Under the pieces are notes generated by a model. It was not told where the DNA came from, ran no database searches, and saw nothing but the letters and a program-made list of their open reading frames with translations. Made by a program: the position numbers and the translations under genes. Shown in pieces: positions 1 to 5,807 of a stretch of DNA of 6,078 nucleotides (its first letter is position 1; each line of letters opens with the position of its first letter). Source of the DNA: Planctomycetota bacterium (GTDB lineage Bacteria; Planctomycetota; Planctomycetia; Pirellulales; Pirellulaceae); assembly GCA_026692885.1 (NCBI GenBank), contig JAPLNJ010000860.1, positions 1 through 6,078 on the forward strand. The letters are read 5' to 3'.

Positions 1-29
1 CCTTTTGGCTTCGGATCAGAGTCCGTCAT
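1..29 (-). CDS. N-terminus of a third gene of the glgP-peptidase unit, cut by the left edge
   Basis: On the minus strand an ATG at 29-27 opens a frame reading MTDSDPKPK before the sequence ends. A GGAG Shine-Dalgarno sequence at 41-38 sits 8 nt upstream of the ATG. The gene begins 20 bp after the stop codon of the peptidase gene on the same strand, which is the spacing of co-transcribed genes. Nine residues cannot identify a family. In some bacteria the acetyl-CoA carboxylase biotin carrier gene (accB) follows a short Xaa-Pro peptidase gene, and a polar, proline- and lysine-containing start would not contradict that, but this is only a guess from gene order. That a gene starts here is supported by the ribosome-binding site, the spacing and the shared strand. 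Confidence 0.55.
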
Positions 30-37
30 TAGCTACT

Positions 38-41
38 CTCC
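38..41 (-). promoter_or_regulatory. Ribosome-binding site of the left-edge gene
   Basis: GGAG on the minus strand lies 8 nt before the ATG at 29-27. It is the main reason for believing that a gene starts at the edge of the window. Confidence 0.55.
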
Positions 42-49
42 AACGCAAG

Positions 50-1141
50 TCAGTTCACGACACACGCCCCCAGTTCCTTGGGAACGTGGCTCAATATCTC
101 ATGCCCGGTTCGCGTCACCAGGATGTCGTCCTCAATGCGAATCCCACCCCAGCCTGGCAGGTAAATCCCCGGCTCGACCGTCACGACCATCCCGGCCTTG
201 ACGGGGTCTTCCTGATTGGAGGCAAAGCGTGGTGCTTCGTGAATCTCCAAGCCGATCCCGTGCCCCAGACCATGGCCAAACCGAGGTCCGAAACCGGCGT
301 CCTCGATCACTTTGCGGGCGGCGGCATCCACGTCTTTCAGAATCACACCCGGGCGGATGGCAGCGATCCCGGCCGCCTGTGCTCGCAACACAACTTCATA
401 AATGCGTTCGAGTTTGGGCGAAATTCTACCGGTCACCAGAACCCGCGTCAAGTCGCTCACATAGAGCCGGCCCCGGGCACCCCAGTCGATCAGCACGAAA
501 TCGCTGTCCCCCACGCGATGGTCCGAGAGCGTGGCGTGCGGCAACGCGCCGCGCGGCCCGACTCCCACAATCGGCGTGAAGCTGCAACGGCTCCCGCCGA
601 ACCGCCGAATCTGATGCTCCAGTTCGTAAGCGATCTCCTTCTCCGTTTGTTCGGGTCGCAAGGAGGCCCGCACGACGGCCAACGCGCGTTCCGCGAAGCT
701 GATGGCCTCGCGGATTTCTCCGACTTCCTCGGCGTCCTTGATCGCACGCAGTTGTTCGACCACGTTCTCGGTTGCGAACCAATCGACGCGATCCAGATCG
801 CTGGTCAACTTGCCGAACGTCGCCACGGTCAGCGAGCCACTTTCGAACGCGACGTGATGCAACTGGGCCGACTCTACCACGCGCGCGGTCCAGGCCACAA
901 TGTCGGTACCTGGCTGCCGGACGGCCAATTCCAGCCCCGGACACTCCTCACTCAACTGCTGTGTGTAACGCGGGTCCGTCAGCAGGAGATCCTTGTCTGC
1001 CAGCACCAACAGATAGCTGTCGTCCCCGGTGAATCCGGTCAGGTAGGTCACGTTGGTAAAGTTGGTGATCAGCAGGCCATCCGCGCCCCACGCGCGGAGC
1101 TGTCGGCGGACTCGATCGCGTCGTTGTTCGTGGCGTGGCAT
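50..1141 (-). CDS. pepP: M24-family Xaa-Pro aminopeptidase/dipeptidase
   Basis: This 363-residue cytoplasmic metallopeptidase is expected to cleave Xaa-Pro bonds during peptide turnover, using two Mn or Co ions. Residues 1-130 form the creatinase-type N-terminal domain, with the typical NFTNVTYLTGFTGDDSYLLV stretch near 27-46. Residues 130-355 form the pita-bread M24 domain. All five metal ligands are present: D219 (IDWGA), D230 (VSDLTR, correctly 11 residues later), H294 (GHGLGHGIG), E323 (TVEPGIY) and E337 (RIEDD). The accessory histidines H202 (PHATL) and H301 (IHE) are also there. The length fits the short YqhT-like branch rather than the 440-residue E. coli PepP or PepQ, so aminopeptidase versus dipeptidase activity is undecided and the symbol is approximate. 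The gene starts 22 bp after glgP with no clear Shine-Dalgarno sequence and no in-frame start in that gap, which suggests coupling to glgP translation. There is no sign of damage. Confidence 0.93.
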   Translation of the reverse strand: MPRHEQRRDRVRRQLRAWGADGLLITNFTNVTYLTGFTGDDSYLLVLADKDLLLTDPRYTQQLSEECPGLELAVRQPGTDIVAWTARVVESAQLHHVAFESGSLTVATFGKLTSDLDRVDWFATENVVEQLRAIKDAEEVGEIREAISFAERALAVVRASLRPEQTEKEIAYELEHQIRRFGGSRCSFTPIVGVGPRGALPHATLSDHRVGDSDFVLIDWGARGRLYVSDLTRVLVTGRISPKLERIYEVVLRAQAAGIAAIRPGVILKDVDAAARKVIEDAGFGPRFGHGLGHGIGLEIHEAPRFASNQEDPVKAGMVVTVEPGIYLPGWGGIRIEDDILVTRTGHEILSHVPKELGACVVN

Positions 1142-1163
1142 GTGGATGCTCGCAGGCGGCTCT

Positions 1164-3377
1164 CTAACGTCGATCCATGTCGCAACTCAGCCCGCTGGCG
1201 GCCGGCACATACATCGTCTTGGTATAGTCCATGACCATCCGGTGCGCGCTGAAGCGCCACGCCAGAGTACTGATCGAATTCATCATCATCTTGATCCAGT
1301 CGTGCGGCAGACCGTCTGCGTCGCGATCGTAAAAAATCGGGATCACCCGCTGCTCGAGTACGTCATACAACGCGGCGGCGTCACGGCGATCTGTCACTTC
1401 GTCGTTGACATGACTGCGACCCGTACCGATCGCGAACCCGTTGGAGCCGTCGCAGGCTTCCGCCCACCAGCCATCCAGGATCGACAGGTTTAGGCCGCCG
1501 TTGAGCACCGTCTTCTCGCCGCTGGTTCCCGAAGCTTCCAAGGGACGGCGGGGATTGTTCATCCATACGTCCACGCCCTGGACCATGTGCCGGCAGACGT
1601 TGATGTCGTAGTCTTCGATGAAGACCACCCGATCTCGAAAACGTGGGTCGTGTCGTGTGTTAGCGATCCGCTGGATGATCTGCTTACCCGGTTCATCTCG
1701 GGGATGTGACTTGCCGGAGAAGACCAACTGCACGGGACGCTCCGGATGGTTCAAGATGGCCGCCAGACGATCCAGGTCCGAGAAAATCAGGCTGGCCCGC
1801 TTGTACGTGGCAAAACGTCGGGCAAAGCCGATGGTCAGGATGCTGGGGTTAAGCACATTCCGGGCGGCTTCTACCATTTCGTCGCTCTCCCCGCGACGGC
1901 GACATTGCCGGCTGACGCGTCGCCGCACGAAGGAGAGCAGCAGATTCTTCAGCGAATTGTGCGTCTCCCACAACTCGCCCGGATCGACCAGGTGGATGTT
2001 CTGCCAAGCGGCCGGCTCACCTATGCCTCGAATCCAATTGTACGGAAAGTGACGGTCATAGAGTTGCCGCATCTGCCAGGCCAACCAACTCGGGCTATGC
2101 ACACCGTTGGTGATGTGTCCGATGGGAATCTCTTCTTCGACCCGCCACGGCCAGAGGTTAGCCCACATGCGTCGCGAGATGTGACCGTGAAGGGCGCTGA
2201 CGGCATTGGCCCGCCGCGAGGCTTTCAGCCCCAGCACCGTCATGCAGAACAACTCGCCTTCGTTATGCGGCTCGACGCGGCCCAGGCCCATCAGTTGCTG
2301 ATGGGAAATGCCCAGCTTGTCGCGCAACGGCCCCAGGTGCTCTTCCACCAGTTCGTTGCGAAAACGATCGTGTCCCGCCGGGACGGGAGTGTGGGTGGTG
2401 AAGACCGTCTTCCGAGCCACGTTCCGCAGGGCTTCGTCGAACGACAGGCCGTCGTCCTGCATCCGTTCGCGAATCACTTCCAACGGCCCGAAGGCACTGT
2501 GGCCTTCATTCAAATGAAACACACCCGGATTGATGCCCAGCGCCCGCAGCGCTTTCACGCCTCCCACTCCCAACACCAATTCCTGGCGGATGCGGGTGCG
2601 ATCGTCGCCACCGTACAGTTGACTGGTCAACTTGCGGTCGTTCGGCGGGTTGCCATCCACGTTGCAGTCCAGTAGGTAGAGATTTACCCGGCCGACGTAC
2701 ATCAGCCAAACCTTCGCGTGCAGGATGCCGTTGCGGGTCTCGATTCCAACGGTGATCGGCTCGCCGTCCGCTCCAACTGCCGGCTGCATCGGCAGGTTCT
2801 CCACCTTGGTGTCGAGGTACTCTTCCGTCTGATAGCCGTCGGAATTCAGATGTTGTTTGAAGTACCCCTGGCTGTAGAACAAGCCGATGCCGACCAGCGG
2901 CACACCCAGTCCGCTGGCACTCTTAATGTGGTCTCCGGACAACACCCCCAACCCACCGGAATAGATAGGCACGGATTCGTGGATCCCGAATTCCGCGGAA
3001 AAATACGCGACGGGCATGGCGCCCAACACGCCGGCATGCGTGGCGGCCCACGTCTCCCGGCGATTCTCGACGTACTCTTTGAGACGCCGAAAGTGGTAGT
3101 TGATGCGGCTATGCAGCACCATTTCCGCGGCCCGTTCGGCCAATCGTTTGGCCCCCAACTCCTGGAGTAGGGCGATGGGGTTGTGATCGAGCTGCCGCCA
3201 GCGAATGGGGTCCAGATCGCGAAACAAGTTATGCACTTCGGGGTGCCACGTCCACCACAGATTGCTGGCCAGGACCCAGCATTTATCGTAGAGTGCCTGG
3301 GCCGATTGCTCGCTGATGACTTCGAACTCAGACGGTTGAGGTAACCTCCGTTTGCCTTCTTCTTCAGTCATCGACAT
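1164..3377 (-). CDS. glgP: Alpha-glucan (glycogen) phosphorylase, short DUF3417 type, GT35 family
   Basis: This enzyme removes glucose from alpha-1,4-glucan ends with phosphate, giving glucose-1-phosphate, so it acts in cytoplasmic glycogen breakdown. From the ATG at 3377 it has 737 residues, as usual for the short branch. Residues 15-130 match the N-terminal DUF3417 domain (LWWTWHPE at 40-47). The catalytic domain follows: GGLGVLSGDH at 141-150, HLNEGHSAF at 288-296, TTHTPVPAGHD at 327-337, GHITNGVH at 420-427 and GFARRFATYKR at 517-527. The pyridoxal-phosphate motif EASGTSGEK ends in the Schiff-base lysine K622 and is followed by NGGLNLSILDGWW. An upstream in-frame TTG at 3467 gives 767 residues. 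I prefer 3377 because AAAGGGGGG lies 5 nt before it, the extra 30 residues show no family match, and the TTG falls inside a likely -35 box. M33 (3371) is a second possibility. The peptidase gene follows after 22 bp, so they probably share a transcript. Confidence 0.95.
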   Translation of the reverse strand: MSMTEEEGKRRLPQPSEFEVISEQSAQALYDKCWVLASNLWWTWHPEVHNLFRDLDPIRWRQLDHNPIALLQELGAKRLAERAAEMVLHSRINYHFRRLKEYVENRRETWAATHAGVLGAMPVAYFSAEFGIHESVPIYSGGLGVLSGDHIKSASGLGVPLVGIGLFYSQGYFKQHLNSDGYQTEEYLDTKVENLPMQPAVGADGEPITVGIETRNGILHAKVWLMYVGRVNLYLLDCNVDGNPPNDRKLTSQLYGGDDRTRIRQELVLGVGGVKALRALGINPGVFHLNEGHSAFGPLEVIRERMQDDGLSFDEALRNVARKTVFTTHTPVPAGHDRFRNELVEEHLGPLRDKLGISHQQLMGLGRVEPHNEGELFCMTVLGLKASRRANAVSALHGHISRRMWANLWPWRVEEEIPIGHITNGVHSPSWLAWQMRQLYDRHFPYNWIRGIGEPAAWQNIHLVDPGELWETHNSLKNLLLSFVRRRVSRQCRRRGESDEMVEAARNVLNPSILTIGFARRFATYKRASLIFSDLDRLAAILNHPERPVQLVFSGKSHPRDEPGKQIIQRIANTRHDPRFRDRVVFIEDYDINVCRHMVQGVDVWMNNPRRPLEASGTSGEKTVLNGGLNLSILDGWWAEACDGSNGFAIGTGRSHVNDEVTDRRDAAALYDVLEQRVIPIFYDRDADGLPHDWIKMMMNSISTLAWRFSAHRMVMDYTKTMYVPAASGLSCDMDRR

Positions 3378-3382
3378 CCGTT

Positions 3383-3391
3383 CCCCCCTTT
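3383..3391 (-). promoter_or_regulatory. Ribosome-binding site that decides the glgP start
   Basis: The minus-strand run AAAGGGGGG ends 5 nt before the ATG at 3377-3375. It is the only convincing Shine-Dalgarno-like sequence among the candidate starts (TTG 3467, ATG 3422, ATG 3377, ATG 3371), and it favours the 737-residue product. Confidence 0.6.
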
Positions 3392-3437
3392 CGACAGACG
3401 GGCGCACTCGCTCCGAAGTCATTTTCGCAAAACGACT

Positions 3438-3467
3438 TTCGTACTCCCCACCACCCTGACTTGTCAA
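3438..3467 (-). promoter_or_regulatory. Possible sigma70-type promoter of glgP
   Basis: Reading the minus strand, a perfect -35 hexamer TTGACA (3467-3462) is followed after 18 bp by TACGAA (3443-3438), which keeps only three of six -10 consensus bases. Transcription would begin near 3430 and give a leader of about 50 nt before the ATG at 3377. The -35 match is exact but the -10 is poor, so this is a candidate only. If it is real, the TTG start at 3467 cannot be used, because it would lie upstream of the transcript. Confidence 0.35.
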
Positions 3468-3554
3468 GTGGGATCATTCTTCGGTTTGCTATGGCCCGCA
3501 CGTGCGACAGACCGTAAAATGCGAAGGCTAAGCAAGATAACGCTTCGCGCCGAT

Positions 3555-3714
3555 GGCCTTGATTATAACGTTGCGAACTGCTGCCAGCGCCAGCAACGCA
3601 GTGGGTGGCTGGTGGCGGAGCCTAAGCGAAGCCCCAGCAACAGTGGACTGGGGCTTCGCTTAGGCTCCGCCAACAGCCACCCTCCTAGCATTTCGCAAGG
3701 TTGCAATCAAGGCC
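3555..3714. repeat. Outer inverted repeat arms of the palindromic element
   Basis: The left arm is 3555-3582 and the right arm 3687-3714. The first ten positions (GGCCTTGATT) match exactly, the next six differ at three positions, and TTGCGAA matches exactly, followed by one mismatch and TGCT. Most mismatches cluster in one hexamer (ATAACG on the left against GCAACC on the right arm's complement), so the arms look like diverged copies rather than chance similarity. Confidence 0.85.
3603..3682. repeat. 35-bp stem-loop forming the core of the palindromic element
   Basis: The arms 3603-3637 and 3648-3682 pair along 35 bp with a single mismatch (G3612 against A3673), around a 10-nt loop (3638-3647). 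The stem centre reads GGCGGAGCCTAAGCGAAGCC and is very GC-rich. No T-run follows on either strand, and both flanking genes point away from it, so an intrinsic terminator is unlikely. A REP-like or MITE core is the better reading. A transcript from upstream into the kinase would carry this hairpin in its leader. Confidence 0.9.
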
Positions 3715-3758
3715 GCGCCGACGCATCCGAGTCGCCCCCGCCTGGTTGAACCGAGACC

Positions 3759-5630
3759 ATGTCGTACCGATCGATTAAACGCGTCATCGGTGAAACCAGC
3801 CTGGAACGTAAGTGCCGGCTGCTGTTTCTCTCCTTCCTTTCCATACTTATTTTTTTCACGTTTTGGTGGGTGGAGCACATCGCCGAAGATCTCGTGCAAG
3901 ACGCGACGATCCTGAAGGGCCGCGATTTCGTGGACTCGGCCTTGATCCGCTATCACTGGGCAATCTGGGAGTCGGATCCGCGGTGGAAGCAACTTCAGAA
4001 AGAGCTTGCCCGGGATCTCCACACGCAGGAGTACGACTATTTCTTCCTGGCCTTGCCCGAGGAAACCTTCGTCGAAAAGCTTGCAACGGCCGTGGAAGGA
4101 ACCATCCAGAAGCCTGCCACGGCTGAGGAGGAGGCCATCCTGCGAGATCTGAAAGCAAAACTGCAGGAGCAGATGCGCAGCCTGTCGGCCGCCGCGGAAA
4201 CGCCAAACCCGTCGTTCACGCCGCGGCCTACGAACGCCACCAGCGCAACGGAGATCCAGCCCGTCTCCAAGTATCAACCCGTCCCGAAAATCGGAAAGAT
4301 TCTCTACTATCAGCCGGTGTACTGGAAGAACAGCTGCATCCGCTGCCATGACAGCTTCGAAGGCGTCGACGCGGTGGGCGCGGCGGAGGCTCCTATACTC
4401 CTGGAAAAAGGCAAGCCGCGTTTCCTCGTCGTCAAGGTGATCATTCCCGATCGCGAAACACAGGAGGCCATTACGAAGAACCGAGCCCTGTTGGCGACCA
4501 TCGGCATCATCACGGTCTTCCTGGCGATGATCGAGCTGTACGTGATCATTCGCTATGTGGTGGTCAAACCCTTGCGGCACCTACGCGACGTGAGCGACGC
4601 GATCAGCCGGGGCAACACCGAACTGCGAGCCGACATCCATACCAACGACGAGTTCGAGGAACTGGCCAACGCCTTCAACCGGATGTTGCGGCACTTGACC
4701 GATGCGCAGGCCGAGTTGCGGGGCGTCAATCAGGATTTGGACGCCAAGGTCGATCAACTCGCACAGTTGAACATGCGGCTGTACGAAATGAACCGACTCA
4801 AGAGTGACTTCCTGGCCAACATGAGCCACGAGTTGCGGACCCCGTTGAACAGCATTATCGGGTTTTCCGAAGTCCTGGAGGGCCTCGAGACGCTGACGGA
4901 CAAGCAGAAACGCTACGCGCACAACATTCGAAAGTCCGGACGTCTGCTCTTGGACCTGATCAACGATATCCTGGACCTGGCCAAAATCGAGGCCGGTAAG
5001 ATGGACGTGCGGCCGTCGGATTTCCACATCGAGGCCGTGGTCCACGCTCAATGCGACATGGTCCGCTCGCTGAGCGAAGAGAAGAACATCGATCTGGTCC
5101 ATCAGGCCGAACCGGACCTGCCGGAGTTGTATCAGGACCGCAACAAGATCCAGCAGGTGTTGATCAATCTGTTGTCGAACGCGATCAAGTTCACCCCCGA
5201 AGGCGGCCGGATCACCGTCGGGGCTCGACGCGGCCCTGATAACCGGCTGCTCCTGACGGTGGCGGACACAGGCGTGGGCATCGCCGCGGAAGATCGCGAC
5301 ATCATTTTCGAAAAATTTCGCCAGAGCTCCCATACCAGCGGCGACGGCAATTTGACGCGCGAGTACTCCGGGACGGGCCTGGGATTGTCGATCGTCAAGG
5401 AACTCTGCAAGCTATTGGGCGGCGAGATCACTTTTGAAAGTGAACTGGGCAAAGGCAGCACGTTCCTGGTAACTCTCCCCTGGACGCTGCCGTTGGCCGC
5501 CCGCCGAGAATCCAGTCTCGAGGCGCAACTCGATGAACTGACCAAGTCGCAACGGCTGGAACTGGCCCGCGGCCAAGCGGCGGCGAGTACTGGTCCGTCC
5601 CCGGACACCCCCGCCGCCCCCGTCGCGTGA
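3759..5630 (+). CDS. Membrane sensor histidine kinase with periplasmic c-type heme (DUF3365-like) domain
   Basis: This 623-residue inner-membrane kinase should autophosphorylate on H357 in response to a redox or gas signal at a covalently bound periplasmic heme. Order: transmembrane segment near 20-38, periplasmic region 39-242, transmembrane segment near 243-267, HAMP near 268-318, coiled coil near 315-345, HisKA (MSHELRTP, H357), then HATPase_c with N474 (NLLSNAIKF), D503/G505/G507 (VADTGVGI), FEKF near 517-520 and GTGLGLSI from 538. The periplasmic part has one CxxCH (C193, C196, H197) preceded by YYQPVYWKNS, the arrangement of DUF3365/Tll0287-like heme domains. Residues 101-175 are a charged, then Pro/Thr-rich insert. 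The tail 580-623 is Ala/Pro-rich. There is no receiver domain and no response regulator next to it. The start ATG has only a weak GAG 3 nt upstream; the N-terminal membrane segment argues against a much later start. Kinase identity is certain; the heme assignment rests on one motif and its context. Confidence 0.95.
   Translation: MSYRSIKRVIGETSLERKCRLLFLSFLSILIFFTFWWVEHIAEDLVQDATILKGRDFVDSALIRYHWAIWESDPRWKQLQKELARDLHTQEYDYFFLALPEETFVEKLATAVEGTIQKPATAEEEAILRDLKAKLQEQMRSLSAAAETPNPSFTPRPTNATSATEIQPVSKYQPVPKIGKILYYQPVYWKNSCIRCHDSFEGVDAVGAAEAPILLEKGKPRFLVVKVIIPDRETQEAITKNRALLATIGIITVFLAMIELYVIIRYVVVKPLRHLRDVSDAISRGNTELRADIHTNDEFEELANAFNRMLRHLTDAQAELRGVNQDLDAKVDQLAQLNMRLYEMNRLKSDFLANMSHELRTPLNSIIGFSEVLEGLETLTDKQKRYAHNIRKSGRLLLDLINDILDLAKIEAGKMDVRPSDFHIEAVVHAQCDMVRSLSEEKNIDLVHQAEPDLPELYQDRNKIQQVLINLLSNAIKFTPEGGRITVGARRGPDNRLLLTVADTGVGIAAEDRDIIFEKFRQSSHTSGDGNLTREYSGTGLGLSIVKELCKLLGGEITFESELGKGSTFLVTLPWTLPLAARRESSLEAQLDELTKSQRLELARGQAAASTGPSPDTPAAPVA
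4335..4349 (+). other. CxxCH heme c attachment motif in the kinase sensor domain
   Basis: Codons for C193-I-R-C196-H197 encode the only CxxCH of the protein. It sits between the two membrane segments and so on the periplasmic side, where c-type heme is attached. The motif is followed by DSFEG, resembling the CxxCH-G/D pattern of DUF3365 sensors. H197 would be the proximal iron ligand. Confidence 0.75.
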
Positions 5631-5635
5631 CTTGT

Positions 5636-5751
5636 GAAGTTGCGAGCAGCAGAATTCGCCAGAATTCTGGGCGTCTCGCAGTGCGGCAGTGCCCCCGCTT
5701 TCGCCAGAAATCTGGAGATTTCGCCTACATTTCGTCGAAACTCGCAACTTC
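5636..5751. repeat. Second palindromic repeat cluster between the kinase gene and rnhA
   Basis: The perfect 11-bp arms GAAGTTGCGAG (5636-5646) and CTCGCAACTTC (5741-5751) enclose an imperfect inner inverted repeat, 5651-5670 against 5704-5723, matching at 16 of 20. Overlapping these are two direct copies of a 16-mer, TTCGCCAGAATTCTGG at 5655-5670 and the same with one change (T to A) at 5700-5715. The first contains the perfect palindrome CCAGAATTCTGG. No T-run follows, so it is not a classical terminator, although the folded RNA could slow transcription after the kinase gene. It looks like a genome-dispersed intergenic repeat; I associate such AGAATTCTGG/TTCGCC strings with planctomycetes, which is a recollection and not a search result. 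Confidence 0.75.
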
Positions 5752-5807
5752 CAAGCCGCGTGACGGGGCCTTCTCGCAAATCGCCTTGTTCCGGTATGCT
5801 GGAGACC

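Larger units (their letters stand above)
3547..3721. mobile_element. MITE-like 160-bp nested palindrome with flanking 7-bp direct repeat
   Basis: The outer arms 3555-3582 and 3687-3714 are inverted copies matching at 24 of 28 positions, both beginning GGCCTTGATT when read inward. The inner arms 3603-3637 and 3648-3682 match at 34 of 35. The left side carries 20 unpaired bases (3583-3602) and the right side 4 (3683-3686). GCGCCGA occurs at 3547-3553 and again at 3715-3721, hard against the right arm and one base from the left arm, as a target-site duplication would. One extra base to the left (C3546 and C3714) also matches. There is no transposase in or near it, so it would be non-autonomous. 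The alternative is a REP-like or structural RNA palindrome with a chance flanking repeat. Confidence 0.5.
3478..3758. other. Intergenic gap between the divergent glgP and kinase genes
   Basis: No credible coding region is visible. The open frame covering 3468-3749 on the plus strand translates through both arms of the palindrome and has no recognisable protein character. Apart from the palindromic element at 3554-3714, the gap holds isolated -10-like hexamers without matching -35 boxes: TAAAAT at 3515-3520 on the plus strand and TATAAT at 3567-3562 on the minus strand. I cannot place the kinase promoter with confidence. It lies either left of the palindrome, inside it, or in the 44 bp between the element and the kinase ATG. 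Confidence 0.7.

Noticed and set aside
5..1234. 409-codon open frame on the plus strand over the peptidase gene
   Set aside because: It is antisense to a gene with all catalytic residues intact, its translation has no recognisable domain, and long antisense frames are common in GC-rich coding DNA.
1746..2675. 309-codon plus-strand frame over glgP
   Set aside because: It is a shadow of the phosphorylase gene, rich in His, Gln, Pro and Arg as expected from reverse reading, with no protein motif.
3562..3569. Perfect TATAAT on the minus strand (and TATAAC on the plus strand) as a promoter
   Set aside because: No -35-like hexamer lies 16-18 bp upstream on either strand and there is no extended -10; it also lies within the left palindrome arm. 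I mention it only as a possibility.
3603..3682. Stem-loop as an intrinsic terminator
   Set aside because: There is no T-run on either side, and both neighbouring genes are transcribed away from it, so there is no transcript to end here.
3468..3749. 93-codon plus-strand frame in the divergent gap
   Set aside because: It reads straight through both arms of the palindrome, so its apparent sequence is a translation of the repeat.
3660..4580. 306-codon minus-strand frame over the kinase N-terminal half
   Set aside because: It is antisense to the verified kinase and starts inside its sensor region; its composition is that of a reverse-complement shadow.
4581..5333. 250-codon minus-strand frame over the kinase catalytic region
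   Set aside because: It lies opposite the HAMP, HisKA and ATPase motifs and shows no motif of its own.
5795..5800. TATGCT as a -10 box for rnhA
   Set aside because: It ends 7 nt before the ATG, overlaps the place needed for a leader, and has no -35 partner.
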